Of a stretch of DNA of 64,000 bases, positions 7,268-15,823 are shown in pieces. The stretch is from Streptomyces sp. YIM 121038. Lineage in GTDB: Bacteria > Actinomycetota > Actinomycetes > Streptomycetales > Streptomycetaceae. How positions within the stretch are numbered: position 1 is the stretch's first letter; every line of letters begins with the position of its first letter. The stretch lies in contig NZ_CP030771.1 in NCBI RefSeq assembly GCF_006088715.1, positions 2,604,001-2,668,000 on the forward strand, read 5' to 3'. The position numbers and the translations under genes were made by a program. Below the pieces are notes generated by a model. That model saw nothing but the letters and a program-made list of their open reading frames with translations, did no database searches and had not been told where the DNA came from.

Positions 7268-8028
7268 GCGGACGCGCCTCCCTTCACGTACGCCTCGTAG
7301 CCCTCGGCCTCCAGCTTGTCGGCGAGCTCGGGGCCGCCGGACTCGGCGATGCGCCCGTTCGCGAACACGTGGACGAAGTCGGGCTTGATGTAGCGCAGGA
7401 TGCGCGTGTAGTGCGTGATGAGCAGGGTGCCCACCTCGCCCGTGTCACGGACGCGGTTGACGCCCTCGGAGACGACGCGCAGGGCGTCGACGTCCAGGCC
7501 GGAGTCGGTCTCGTCGAGGATCGCGATCTTCGGCTTGAGGAGCTCCATCTGCAGGATCTCGTGGCGCTTCTTCTCACCGCCGGAGAAGCCCTCGTTCACG
7601 TTGCGCTCGGCGAAGGACGGGTCCATCTGGAGCCCGGCCATCGACTCCTTGACCTCCTTCACCCAGGTGCGCAGCTTGGGGGCCTCGCCGCGGATCGCCG
7701 TCGCCGACGTGCGCAGGAAGTTGGAGACGGAGACGCCGGGGACCTCGACGGGGTACTGCATGGCGAGGAACATGCCCGCGCGGGCACGCTCGTCGACCTC
7801 CATCGCCAGGACGTCCTCGCCGTCGAGGGTGACGGTGCCCTGCGTGATCGTGTACTTGGGGTGGCCCGCGATGGAGTAGGCGAGGGTCGACTTGCCGGAG
7901 CCGTTCGGGCCCATGATGGCGTGCGTCTCGCCCTGCTTCACGGTCAGGTCGACACCCTTGAGGATTTCCTTGGTGCCGTTCTCGACCTCGACGGTCACGT
8001 GCAGGTCGCGGATTTCAAGCGTTGCCAT
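7264..8028 (-). CDS. sufC: SufC ATPase
   Basis: 254 residues. It is an ABC-type ATPase without membrane domains, with Walker A GPNGSGKST near residue 40, the signature GFSGGEKKRHEILQ, Walker B KIAILDETDSGLD and a switch histidine in LLITHYTRI. SufC drives conformational change in the SufB2C2D or SufBC2D scaffold. It starts 7 nt after the Rieske protein gene. Confidence 0.97.
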   Translation of the reverse strand: MATLEIRDLHVTVEVENGTKEILKGVDLTVKQGETHAIMGPNGSGKSTLAYSIAGHPKYTITQGTVTLDGEDVLAMEVDERARAGMFLAMQYPVEVPGVSVSNFLRTSATAIRGEAPKLRTWVKEVKESMAGLQMDPSFAERNVNEGFSGGEKKRHEILQMELLKPKIAILDETDSGLDVDALRVVSEGVNRVRDTGEVGTLLITHYTRILRYIKPDFVHVFANGRIAESGGPELADKLEAEGYEAYVKGGASA

Positions 8029-8035
8029 GGGTGCC

Positions 8036-8353
8036 TCAGGACTCCTGGGAGAGGGAGACGAGCACGTCGTCCCCTTCGATCTTTACGGGGTAAACGGGGA
8101 CGGGGCGCGTCGCGGGAAGGCCGGACGGCTTGCCGGTGCGGAGGTCGAACGCGGAGCCGTGCAGCCAGCACTCGATCTGGCAGTCCTCCACCTCGCCCTC
8201 GGAGAGCGAGACGTTCGCGTGCGAGCAGATGTCGTGGATCGCGAACACCTCACCCTCGGTGTGGACGACCGAGACCGGCGTGCCGTCGAGTTCCACCCGC
8301 TTCGGGGTGTCCTCCTCCAGCTCGCTCAGTCCACAGGCGCGTACGAACGTCAT
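8036..8353 (-). CDS. Rieske-type ferredoxin embedded in the suf operon
   Basis: 105 residues with the Rieske motifs CSHANVSL (CxH) and CWLHGSAFD (CxxH), resembling small ferredoxin subunits of aromatic ring dioxygenases. It lies between sufD and sufC and overlaps the sufD stop by 4 bp (ATGA). Its presence inside actinobacterial suf operons suggests electron supply to cluster assembly or a convenient client protein. The actual role is not shown by sequence. Confidence 0.93.
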   Translation of the reverse strand: MTFVRACGLSELEEDTPKRVELDGTPVSVVHTEGEVFAIHDICSHANVSLSEGEVEDCQIECWLHGSAFDLRTGKPSGLPATRPVPVYPVKIEGDDVLVSLSQES

Positions 8354-9534
8354 GCGACGGACGCCTCCAGCTCCTCTTCGATCTTCGCGATGAGCCGCTC
8401 CTCGATGTCGGCGACACCGATCTGCTGAACGAGCTCGGCGAAGAAGCCGCGGACCACGAGGCGGCGCGCCTCGTGCTGCGGGATGCCGCGCGCCATCAGG
8501 TAGAACAGCTGCTCGTCGTCGAAGCGGCCGGTCGCCGACGCGTGGCCCGCGCCGACGATCTCGCCGGTCTCGATCTCCAGGTTCGGCACCGAGTCGACCC
8601 GGGCGCCGTCCGTCAGGACGAGGTTGCGGTTCATCTCGTAGGTGTCGGTGCCCTCGGCCGAGGCCTCGATGAGGACGTCACCGATCCACACGGCGTGCGC
8701 GGCGTCGCCCTGCAGGGCGCCCTTGTAGACGACGTTGGACTTGCAGTGCGGGACGTTGTGGTCGACCAGGAGGCGGTGCTCCTGGTGCTGGCCCGCGTCC
8801 GTGAAGTACAGGCCGAACAGCTCGGCCTCGCCGCCCGTGCCCGCGTACGCCACGCGCGGGTGGATGCGGACGACGTCACCGCCGAAGGTGACGACCACGG
8901 ACTTGAAGGAGGCGTCGCGGCCCACGAGCGCGTTGTGCTGCGCGACGTGCACGGCCTTGTCGTCCCAGTCCTGTACGGAGACGACGGTGAGCTTCGCGCC
9001 GTCGCCGAGGACGTAGTCCACGTTGGCGGCGAGGACCGCGTCGCCGGAGTGGTCGATCACGACGACGGCCTCGGCGAACGCGCCCAGCTCGATGACCTGG
9101 TGGCCGAAGGCGGTGCCGCCCTCGCCGTGCACGGCGATGCGGATCGGCTCGGAGAGCACCGTCTCCTTGGGGACGGTGACGACCGAGGCCTTCTCGAAGG
9201 ACGAGTACGCCTGGGCGGCGATCCGGTCCACCGGGGTGCCCGCCCTGCCCAGGCGCGCGTCGTCGCGGCCGACGGTCTCGACGGTGACGCCCTCGGGGGC
9301 CTCGACCTCGACCTTGACGCCCTCGCCGGTGGCGACGGCGGTGCCGTCGTGCAGCCCGCGCAGGCGCTCCAGCGGAGTGAACCGCCACTCCTCCTCGCGG
9401 CCGTGCGGCACCGGGAAGTCCGCCACGTCGAAGGACGGGGGCGCGCTCATACGGGTGGCGACGGTGGACTCGGCGGCCACCGCGATGGTGCCGGCGGTGG
9501 TCGATCCCACCGGGATGTTCTGAGCCTCAGCCAT
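8350..9534 (-). CDS. sufD: SufD, Fe-S scaffold subunit
   Basis: 394 residues. The beta-helix core and the C-terminal family region (EIVGAGHASATGRFDDEQLFYLMARGIPQHEARRLV) match SufD. It forms the scaffold complex with SufB and SufC. Translation begins at ATG 9534, 76 nt after the sufB stop, with AGAGAGAG just upstream as a ribosome binding site. Confidence 0.95.
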   Translation of the reverse strand: MAEAQNIPVGSTTAGTIAVAAESTVATRMSAPPSFDVADFPVPHGREEEWRFTPLERLRGLHDGTAVATGEGVKVEVEAPEGVTVETVGRDDARLGRAGTPVDRIAAQAYSSFEKASVVTVPKETVLSEPIRIAVHGEGGTAFGHQVIELGAFAEAVVVIDHSGDAVLAANVDYVLGDGAKLTVVSVQDWDDKAVHVAQHNALVGRDASFKSVVVTFGGDVVRIHPRVAYAGTGGEAELFGLYFTDAGQHQEHRLLVDHNVPHCKSNVVYKGALQGDAAHAVWIGDVLIEASAEGTDTYEMNRNLVLTDGARVDSVPNLEIETGEIVGAGHASATGRFDDEQLFYLMARGIPQHEARRLVVRGFFAELVQQIGVADIEERLIAKIEEELEASVA

Positions 9535-9610
9535 GGCTGTCGTGGTGCTCTCTCTCTGCGTGTTGCGATCCTCGGCCCGCTGGGCCGCTAGCTGCTGGAA
9601 CGGCGGCAGG

Positions 9611-11032
9611 TCAGCCGACCGAGCCTTCCATCTGCAGCTCGATCAGCCGGTTGAGCTCCAGGGCGTACTCCATGGGGAGCTCCTTGGCGATCGGCTCGAC
9701 GAAGCCGCGCACGATCATCGCCATGGCCTCGAACTCGGTCAGGCCACGGCTCATCAGGTAGAAGAGCTGGTCCTCGGAGACCTTGGAGACGGTCGCCTCG
9801 TGGCCCATGGACACGTCGTCCTCGCGGACGTCCACGTAGGGGTAGGTGTCCGAGCGGGAGATCGTGTCGACGAGCAGCGCGTCACAGAGCACGTTCGACT
9901 TCGATCCGGCGGCGCCCTCACCGATCTCGACGAGGCCGCGGTACGAGGTGCGGCCGCCGCCGCGCGCCACCGACTTGGAGACGATGTTGGAGGACGTGTT
10001 CGGCGCCATGTGGACCATCTTGGAGCCGGCGTCCTGGTGCTGGCCCTCGCCCGCGAAGGCGATGGACAGGGTCTCGCCCTTGGCGTGCTCGCCCATCAGG
10101 TAGACGGCCGGGTACTTCATGGTGACCTTGGAGCCGATGTTGCCGTCGATCCACTCCATGGTCGCGCCCTCGTAGGCCACGGCGCGCTTGGTGACCAGGT
10201 TGTAGACGTTGTTCGACCAGTTCTGGATCGTCGTGTAGCGGCAGCGGCCGCCCTTCTTCACGATGATCTCGACGACGGCGGAGTGCAGCGAGTCCGACTT
10301 GTAGATCGGCGCCGTGCAGCCCTCGACGTAGTGGACGTAGGCGTCCTCGTCGACGATGATCAGCGTCCGCTCGAACTGGCCCATGTTCTCCGTGTTGATG
10401 CGGAAGTAGGCCTGGAGCGGGATCTCGACGTGCACGCCCTTGGGGACGTAGATGAACGATCCGCCGGACCACACGGCCGTGTTCAGCGCGGCGAACTTGT
10501 TGTCACCGGCGGGGATGACGGTCCCGAAGTACTCCTTGAAGAGCTCCGGGTGCTCCTTGAGCGCCGTGTCGGTGTCCAGGAAGATGACGCCCTGCTCCTC
10601 CAGGTCCTCGCGGATCTGGTGGTAGACGACCTCGGACTCGTACTGCGCGGCGACGCCGGCGACCAGGCGCTGCTTCTCCGCCTCGGGGATGCCGAGCTTG
10701 TCGTACGTGTTCTTGATGTCCTCGGGCAGGTCCTCCCAGGACTCCGCCTGCTTCTCCGTGGAGCGCACGAAGTACTTGATGTTGTCGAAGTCGATGCCCG
10801 ACAGGTCCGAGCCCCAGTTCGGCATGGGCTTCTTCTCGAAGAGCTTCAGGCCCTTGAGGCGCAGCTTCGTCATCCACTCGGGCTCGGACTTCTTGCCCGA
10901 GATGTCGCGGACGACGTCCTCGCTCAGACCGCGCTTGGCGGCGGCACCGGCCGCGTCGGAGTCGGCCCAGCCGTACTCGTAATTGCCCAGGCCCTCGAGC
11001 TCAGGGTGGGCAGTCTCCGTGGGGAGAGTCAT
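9611..11032 (-). CDS. sufB: SufB, Fe-S scaffold subunit
   Basis: 473 residues, the usual SufB length. Family blocks include [19 protein letters not shown], the [23 protein letters not shown] segment with its conserved cysteine, and the end block [21 protein letters not shown]. SufB assembles the nascent cluster. The ATG at 11032 overlaps the sufR stop by 4 bp, so repressor and scaffold are made from one coupled message. Confidence 0.97.
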   Translation of the reverse strand: MTLPTETAHPELEGLGNYEYGWADSDAAGAAAKRGLSEDVVRDISGKKSEPEWMTKLRLKGLKLFEKKPMPNWGSDLSGIDFDNIKYFVRSTEKQAESWEDLPEDIKNTYDKLGIPEAEKQRLVAGVAAQYESEVVYHQIREDLEEQGVIFLDTDTALKEHPELFKEYFGTVIPAGDNKFAALNTAVWSGGSFIYVPKGVHVEIPLQAYFRINTENMGQFERTLIIVDEDAYVHYVEGCTAPIYKSDSLHSAVVEIIVKKGGRCRYTTIQNWSNNVYNLVTKRAVAYEGATMEWIDGNIGSKVTMKYPAVYLMGEHAKGETLSIAFAGEGQHQDAGSKMVHMAPNTSSNIVSKSVARGGGRTSYRGLVEIGEGAAGSKSNVLCDALLVDTISRSDTYPYVDVREDDVSMGHEATVSKVSEDQLFYLMSRGLTEFEAMAMIVRGFVEPIAKELPMEYALELNRLIELQMEGSVG

Positions 11033-11796
11033 GCGGGGTTCCTCCCGGCCGTGCTTGCTGATGCGTGGTTGGTGGTCTGTGGGGTGCTGTGCGGGACCTC
11101 GCCGCGCGGGATGAACGTCGTGCAGACGCCGTCGCCGTGGGCGATGGTGGCGAGTCGCTGGACGTGCGTCCCGAGCAGCTGGGAGAAGATCTCCGTCTCC
11201 GCCTCGCACAGCTGCGGATACTGCTCGGCGACGTGGGCGACCGGGCAGTGGTGCTGGCAGAGCTGCTCGCCGCTGTGCGGATGGGGTGCGCTACGCGCCG
11301 TAGCAGCGTACCCGTCCGAGGTCAATGCCTTCGCCAGTGCCTGGGTGCGGTCCGCCGCGGGGGCGGCGTCCATCGCCGCCCGGTACGCCTTCGCCTGCTC
11401 GGCGACGCGGGCCCGGGCGAACGCGACGACCGCCGCCTCGCCGTGCGTCTCCCCGATCCAGCGCAGGGCGTCGGCGGCCAGCTTGTCGTAGGACTGGTCG
11501 AAGGCGTCCCGGCCGCAGTCGGTGAGCGCGAAGACCTTGGCGGGGCGGCCGCGCGTGCGCGCGCCGTAGACCCGCTTCTCCCGGCCCTCGACCACGTTCT
11601 CCTGGACGAGGGCGTCGAGGTGGCGGCGGACGGCGGCCTGGGTCAGGCCGAGACGGCCCGCGAGGTCGGCCACGGTGGACGGGCCGTGGTCCAGGATGGA
11701 GCGCGCGACGCGGTTGCGCGTGGACCGCTCACCGGTCGCGAGCTCTTCCTGGGGAGCCCCCGGAGGGGTCTCCTGAGCCTCGCCAACGTTTTTCAC
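11029..11796 (-). CDS. sufR: SufR, Fe-S-binding repressor of the suf operon
   Basis: 255 residues from GTG 11796. The N-terminal winged helix is seen at [24 protein letters not shown]. The C-terminal half holds the cluster-ligand cysteines [17 protein letters not shown] and GDGVCTTF. SufR with a cluster represses the suf operon and apo-SufR releases it. A longer ATG frame exists (to 11868), but GTG 11796 is chosen because a promoter and a CAAC-N6-GTTG operator lie immediately upstream or overlap it, which gives a leaderless message. It is the first gene of sufR-B-D-Rieske-C-S-U-DUF59. Confidence 0.92.
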   Translation of the reverse strand: MKNVGEAQETPPGAPQEELATGERSTRNRVARSILDHGPSTVADLAGRLGLTQAAVRRHLDALVQENVVEGREKRVYGARTRGRPAKVFALTDCGRDAFDQSYDKLAADALRWIGETHGEAAVVAFARARVAEQAKAYRAAMDAAPAADRTQALAKALTSDGYAATARSAPHPHSGEQLCQHHCPVAHVAEQYPQLCEAETEIFSQLLGTHVQRLATIAHGDGVCTTFIPRGEVPHSTPQTTNHASASTAGRNPA

Positions 11797-11809
11797 AACG
11801 CCATTGTTG
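11796..11809 (-). promoter_or_regulatory. SufR operator CAAC-N6-GTTG
   Basis: CAAC-GCCATT-GTTG is a perfect match to the palindromic motif known (from memory) for Streptomyces SufR. It overlaps the proposed -10 and the sufR GTG start codon, so bound SufR would block initiation of the whole operon. Confidence 0.8.
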
Positions 11810-11832
11810 CGTAATTCCTCAGAGCCTGACAA
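11803..11832 (-). promoter_or_regulatory. sufR operon promoter
   Basis: On the minus strand, -35 TTGTCA (11827-11832), an 18-bp spacer and -10 AACAAT (11803-11808) end 6 nt before the GTG start, which predicts a leaderless suf mRNA. Confidence 0.55.
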
Positions 11833-11867
11833 CCCGTGCCCCGGCCACCGAGCGGTGCGGTGCATCA

Positions 11868-11886
11868 CTTAGGTTCACCTAAGCTG
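11868..11886. promoter_or_regulatory. Iron-box-like palindrome in the sufR/acetyltransferase divergent region
   Basis: CTTAGGT-TC-ACCTAAG (11868-11883) is a perfect 7-bp inverted repeat. The 19-mer from 11869 matches about 14 of 19 positions of the IdeR/DmdR iron box (TTAGGTTAGGCTAACCTAA). It may add iron control to suf or to the divergent gene. Confidence 0.45.
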
Positions 11887-11957
11887 ACCTGCGGAAACGA
11901 TCATCGATCGATCAAATCAGTGGCGCTCGCGAAAGCTTTCCACAACACTTCTTGAGC

Positions 11958-12761
11958 ATGTCGACACCCCCTGTGACCGGCCCTTTGTGTACGCGCGCCA
12001 CGCTCGCCGAGGAGCTGCGCGCGCTCGGCGTGCGACGCGGCGACACGCTCTTCACACACACCTCGCTCAGCTCGCTCGGCTGGGTCTGCGGCGGCGCGGA
12101 AACAGTCGTCCTCGCCCTCCTCGACGCCCTCGGCGACGAGGGCACCCTGGTGGTGCCCACGCACTCCTCGGACAACTCCGACCCGGCCGAGTGGCAGCAC
12201 CCTCCCGTGCCCGAGGAGTGGTGGCCCCTGATCCGCGACGCCATGCCCGCGTACGACCCGCGCACCGCCCGCGTCCGCGGCGTCGGCGTCGTCCCCGAGA
12301 CCGTGCGCACCTGGCCCGGCGCCGTCCGCAGCGCCCACCCGCAGACCTCCTTCGCGGCCGTCGGGGCCCGCGCGAAGGAGCTGATGGCCGAGCACGCCCT
12401 CGACTGTCGCCTCGGCGAGCGCAGCCCCCTGGCCGCCCTGGAGGCGACGGGCGCGCGCGTGCTGCTCCTGGGCGCGGGGTTCGACGCCTGCACGGCCTTC
12501 CACCTGGCCGAGTACCGCCTGCCCGCACCCGAGGTCGAGAACTCCTTCGCGGTCATGACGGACGAGGGCCGCCGCTGGCTCACCGTGCGCGAGCCCGCCA
12601 TCTCCGAGGAGCGCTTCGACGAGCTGGGCGCCGCCTTCGAGAAGGAGCGCCCGGTGACACGGGGCCTGGTCGGCGCCGCCACGGCCCGCCTCTTCCCGCT
12701 GCCCGACGCGGTCGCCTACGCGCGGGGATGGCTGGCCGAGCACCGGCCGTACACCGCCTGA
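11958..12761 (+). CDS. AAC(3)-family N-acetyltransferase
   Basis: 267 residues. The family core is visible: DTLFTHTSLSSLGWVCGGAETVVLALLDAL, GTLVVPTHSSDNSDP, and the H/S motif AHPQTSFAAVGARA followed by GERSPLAALE and VLLLGAGFDACTAFH. Such enzymes acetylate the 3-amino group of aminoglycosides with acetyl-CoA, but many chromosomal members in Streptomyces have unknown physiological substrates. The start MSTPPV is ATG 11958; a TTG 6 nt earlier is possible. No clear ribosome binding site is seen. It is divergent from sufR. Confidence 0.9.
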   Translation: MSTPPVTGPLCTRATLAEELRALGVRRGDTLFTHTSLSSLGWVCGGAETVVLALLDALGDEGTLVVPTHSSDNSDPAEWQHPPVPEEWWPLIRDAMPAYDPRTARVRGVGVVPETVRTWPGAVRSAHPQTSFAAVGARAKELMAEHALDCRLGERSPLAALEATGARVLLLGAGFDACTAFHLAEYRLPAPEVENSFAVMTDEGRRWLTVREPAISEERFDELGAAFEKERPVTRGLVGAATARLFPLPDAVAYARGWLAEHRPYTA

Positions 12762-12830
12762 CCGGGCCGCACAGAGGACCGGGTCGGCCCCCTGCCCACG
12801 GCCCCCGCGACCCTCTCTAGACTTCCCGTC

Positions 12831-13757
12831 ATGGGAAATGAGTCCGTCGTCCAGGTCCACGGCCTGGTCAAGCGGTACGGGGCGAAGACCGCGGTGGACG
12901 GCCTCGACCTGGACGTCCGCGCAGGCACCGTGACCGCCGTGCTCGGCCCGAACGGCGCCGGGAAGACCACCACCATCGAGACCTGCGAGGGCTACCGCAC
13001 CCCCGACGCCGGGACCGTCCGCGTCCTCGGCCTCGACCCGGTCACCCAGGCCGCCCGGCTGCGCCCGCGCGTCGGCGTGATGCTCCAGTCCGGCGGCGTC
13101 TACTCCGGCGCCCGCGCCGACGAGATGCTGCGGCACGTCGCCGCGCTGCACGCCCACCCGCTCGACGTGGACGCCCTCATCGCCCGCCTCGGCCTGGAGT
13201 CCTGCGGCCGCACCGGCTACCGCCGCCTCTCCGGCGGCCAGCAGCAGCGGCTCGCCCTCGCCCTGGCCGTCGTCGGCCGCCCCGAGCTCGTCTTCCTCGA
13301 CGAGCCGACCGCCGGTCTCGACCCGCAGGCCCGCCGCGCCACCTGGGACCTCGTCCGCGACCTGCGCCGCGACGGCGTCTCCGTGATCCTCACGACCCAC
13401 TACATGGACGAGGCCGAGGAGCTCGCCGACGACGTCGCCATCATCGACGCCGGCAAGGTCATCGCCCAGGGCAGCCCCGAACAGCTGTGCCGCGGCGGCG
13501 CCGAGAACACCCTGCGCTTCACCGGCCGCCCCGGCCTCGACGTCGGCTCGCTCCTCAAGGCCCTGCCACCGGACTCCGCCGCCGCCGAACTCACCCCCGG
13601 CGCCTACCGCGTGAGCGGCACCGTCGACCCCCAGCTGCTCGCCACCGTCACCTCCTGGTGCGCGCAGCACGGCGTCATGCCGGACCGGATCTCCGTCGAA
13701 CGGCACACCCTGGAGGACGTCTTCTTGGAGCTCACGGGTAAGGAGCTGCGGTCGTGA
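12831..13757 (+). CDS. ABC transporter ATP-binding protein (ABC-2 export type)
   Basis: 308 residues with Walker A LGPNGAGKTTT, signature LSGGQQQRLALALAV, Walker B LVFLDEPTAGLDP and H-switch TTHYMDEAEELADD. The C-terminal 90 residues are the DrrA/CcmA-like accessory domain. It pairs with the permease that follows (4-bp overlap GTGA), forming a half-transporter exporter of unknown substrate. A -10-like TAGACT (12818-12823) ends 7 nt before the ATG, so the transcript may be leaderless. Confidence 0.94.
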   Translation: MGNESVVQVHGLVKRYGAKTAVDGLDLDVRAGTVTAVLGPNGAGKTTTIETCEGYRTPDAGTVRVLGLDPVTQAARLRPRVGVMLQSGGVYSGARADEMLRHVAALHAHPLDVDALIARLGLESCGRTGYRRLSGGQQQRLALALAVVGRPELVFLDEPTAGLDPQARRATWDLVRDLRRDGVSVILTTHYMDEAEELADDVAIIDAGKVIAQGSPEQLCRGGAENTLRFTGRPGLDVGSLLKALPPDSAAAELTPGAYRVSGTVDPQLLATVTSWCAQHGVMPDRISVERHTLEDVFLELTGKELRS

Positions 13758-14554
13758 CGAGCGCCCCCGACACCACTGCCACCGCCGGTACGCCGGGGAC
13801 GTACGCCCCGAGGCCGGGCGCGGCCCCCCTGTCCCGGATGATCCGCGCACAGGCGGTCCTGGAGACGAAGATGCTGCTGCGCAACGGCGAACAGCTGCTG
13901 CTCACCATCGTCATCCCCACGCTGCTGCTCGTCCTCTTCAGCGCCGTCGACGTCGTCGACACCGGCGACGGGAAGGCCGTGGACTTCCTCGCCCCGGGCG
14001 TCCTCGCGCTCGCCGTCCTGTCCACGGCGTTCACCGGGCAGGCCATCGCCACCGGCTTCGAGCGGCGCTACGGCGTGCTCAAACGGCTCGGCGCCTCGCC
14101 GCTGCCGCGCTGGGGCCTGATGACCGCGAAGACCCTGTCGGTCCTGGTCACCGAGGTGCTCCAGATCGCGCTCCTCACCGTGATCGCCTTCGCGCTCGGC
14201 TGGTCGCCGCACGGCAACCCGCTGGCCGTCCTGCTGCTCCTCGTCCTCGGTACGGCGGCCTTCTCCGGGCTCGGCCTGCTGATGGCGGGCACGCTCAGGG
14301 CGGAGGCGACGCTGGCCGCCGCGAACCTCGTGTTCCTGCTGCTCCTCGTCGGCGGCGGCGTCATCGTGCCGCTCGACCGGTTCCCCGGAGCCGTCGAGTC
14401 CGCGCTCGCCCTGCTGCCCATCTCGGCCCTCTCGGACGGTCTGCGCGACGTGCTCCAGGACGGCGCCGCGATGCCGTGGGGCGACCTCGGGATCCTCGCG
14501 GTGTGGGCGGTCCTCGGGCTCGGCGCGGCGGCCCGCTTCTTCCGCTGGGAGTAG
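13754..14554 (+). CDS. ABC-2 type permease
   Basis: 266 residues from GTG 13754, coupled to the ATPase gene. It has about six membrane helices, the ABC-2 pattern with a cytoplasmic N-terminus (MIRAQAVLETKMLLRNGEQLLLTIVIPTLLL) and the usual GERRYGVLKRLGASPL-like coupling region (GFERRYGVLKRLGASPLPRW). The substrate is unknown. Its stop codon lies inside a 21-bp tandem duplication that supplies a second in-register TAG. Confidence 0.93.
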   Translation: MTSAPDTTATAGTPGTYAPRPGAAPLSRMIRAQAVLETKMLLRNGEQLLLTIVIPTLLLVLFSAVDVVDTGDGKAVDFLAPGVLALAVLSTAFTGQAIATGFERRYGVLKRLGASPLPRWGLMTAKTLSVLVTEVLQIALLTVIAFALGWSPHGNPLAVLLLLVLGTAAFSGLGLLMAGTLRAEATLAAANLVFLLLLVGGGVIVPLDRFPGAVESALALLPISALSDGLRDVLQDGAAMPWGDLGILAVWAVLGLGAAARFFRWE

Positions 14555-14578
14555 CCCGTCTTCCGCTGGGAGTAGCCC
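14538..14578 (+). repeat. 21-bp tandem duplication over the permease stop codon
   Basis: The unit TCTTCCGCTGGGAGTAGCCC plus G occurs at 14538-14558 and again from 14559, giving two in-phase TAG codons. This looks like a recent slippage duplication without coding effect. Confidence 0.8.
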
Positions 14579-14659
14579 ACGCGCGCCCCACAGGGCGTAA
14601 CCGGCATCACAGTTGGAGCGGATACGTCCCCCTCGTGAAGCCGTGCACAAGCGGCCCCC

Positions 14660-14665
14660 TACGAT
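14660..14665 (+). promoter_or_regulatory. ctaA -10 element (leaderless promoter)
   Basis: TACGAT ends 7 nt before GTG 14673 and contains the alternative ATG 14664. This argues for the GTG as the true start. Confidence 0.55.
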
Positions 14666-14672
14666 GGGGGCC

Positions 14673-15683
14673 GTGCCCAAAGTGACCCGAGCCGAAGCCG
14701 CCCAGTTCGCGCGCAACCCGCTCGCCTTCATCGCCGAACGCTGGACCCCGACCGGGCGGACCGTCCAGCGCGCGGCCCTCGCCGCCCTCGTGATGACGGT
14801 CGTCATCGTGGTCACCGGCGGCGCCGTACGCCTGACGGGATCGGGCCTCGGCTGCCCGACCTGGCCCAAGTGCACCGACGACTCGCTCACCGCGACCAGC
14901 GAGATGGGCTTCCACGGCGTCGTCGAGTTCGGCAACCGCATGCTGACGTACGCCCTGTGCGCGGTCGTCGGGTTCGCGATCATCGCGGCCCGCTCGCAGA
15001 AGCCGTGGCGGCGCAGCCTGACCCGGTACGGCTGGGCGCAGTTCTGGATCGTCATGGGCAACGCCGTCCTCGGCGGCATCGTCGTGCTCGTCGGCCTCAA
15101 CCCGTACACGGTCGCGGCGCACTTCCTGCTCTCCACCGCCCTGATCGCGGTCGCCACGGCCACCTGGCAGCGCACCCGTGAGGGCGACGCCCCGACGCGC
15201 CCGCTGGTCGGCAAGGCCGTCGCCCAGCTCGTCTGGGTCCTGACCGGGGTGACGGTGCTCCTGATCGCGGTCGGCACGGTCGTGACGGGCGCGGGCCCGC
15301 ACGCGGGCGACTCCAGCGACGTGCCGCGCATGAAGGTGGACGCCATCGGCCTGGACTGGGAGTCCGTCACCAAGCTGCACGCCGTCCTGGCGTGGATCGT
15401 GGTCACGCTGGCCTTCGCCCTGTGGTTCGTCCTCAAGGCGGTCGACGCCCCGGCGGGGCCGCTGGCCCGCACCCGCGACCTGTTCCTGGTGCTGCTCGCG
15501 CAGGGCGTCGTGGGCTATGTGCAGTACTTCACGGACCTGCCGGAGGTCCTGGTCGCGGCCCACATGCTGGGCTCGTGCGTGGTGTGGATCGCGGTGCTGC
15601 GGGTGCTGCTCTCGCTGCGCGAGCGGCCCGCGACGGCGCCCGAGGTCCCGGCGCAGGCCGACGCGGAGCTGTCCGCGGTCTGA
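14673..15683 (+). CDS. ctaA: Haem A synthase (COX15/CtaA family)
   Basis: 336 residues, about eight membrane helices. It oxidises the C8 methyl of haem O to give haem A for aa3-type cytochrome oxidase. The family motifs are TGGAVRLTGSGLGCPTWPKC (with the extracellular cysteine pair region), GFHGVVEFGNRML with haem-ligand His, AHFLLSTALI, TKLHAVLAW and AHMLGSCVVW. GTG 14673 is preferred to ATG 14664 because the latter lies inside the promoter. The partner gene ctaB is 3 kb away on the opposite strand. Confidence 0.93.
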   Translation: MPKVTRAEAAQFARNPLAFIAERWTPTGRTVQRAALAALVMTVVIVVTGGAVRLTGSGLGCPTWPKCTDDSLTATSEMGFHGVVEFGNRMLTYALCAVVGFAIIAARSQKPWRRSLTRYGWAQFWIVMGNAVLGGIVVLVGLNPYTVAAHFLLSTALIAVATATWQRTREGDAPTRPLVGKAVAQLVWVLTGVTVLLIAVGTVVTGAGPHAGDSSDVPRMKVDAIGLDWESVTKLHAVLAWIVVTLAFALWFVLKAVDAPAGPLARTRDLFLVLLAQGVVGYVQYFTDLPEVLVAAHMLGSCVVWIAVLRVLLSLRERPATAPEVPAQADAELSAV

Positions 15684-15725
15684 GCGCCGCGCCCGCCCCC
15701 CCCTCTCGACGCCCCGCTCCCTCTC

Positions 15726-15756
15726 GACGCCCCGCCCGCCGTCGCGGCGGGGCGTC
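15726..15756 (+). terminator. Terminator after ctaA
   Basis: A perfect 11-bp stem (15726-15736 with 15746-15756) lies 42 bp past the ctaA stop. It follows a direct repeat of CGACGCCCCGC. Confidence 0.75.
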
Positions 15757-15823
15757 ACGCGTGTGTGAGGCCGTAGCCCGTCAGTCGTCCGTCAGGCGGT
15801 CGCCCCGTCAGGCCGTGGAGCCG

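Noticed and set aside
7261..9591. A 776-residue plus-strand open frame through the suf operon, and similar long antisense frames in dapD, pgi, uvrA and uvrB
   Set aside because: They are mirror frames of strongly coded minus-strand genes in high-GC DNA; their products are His/Arg/Val-rich without domains.
11827..11832. TTGTCAGG upstream of sufR as a further PafBC motif
   Set aside because: The GTG part is missing and no TAnnnT follows at 8 bp.
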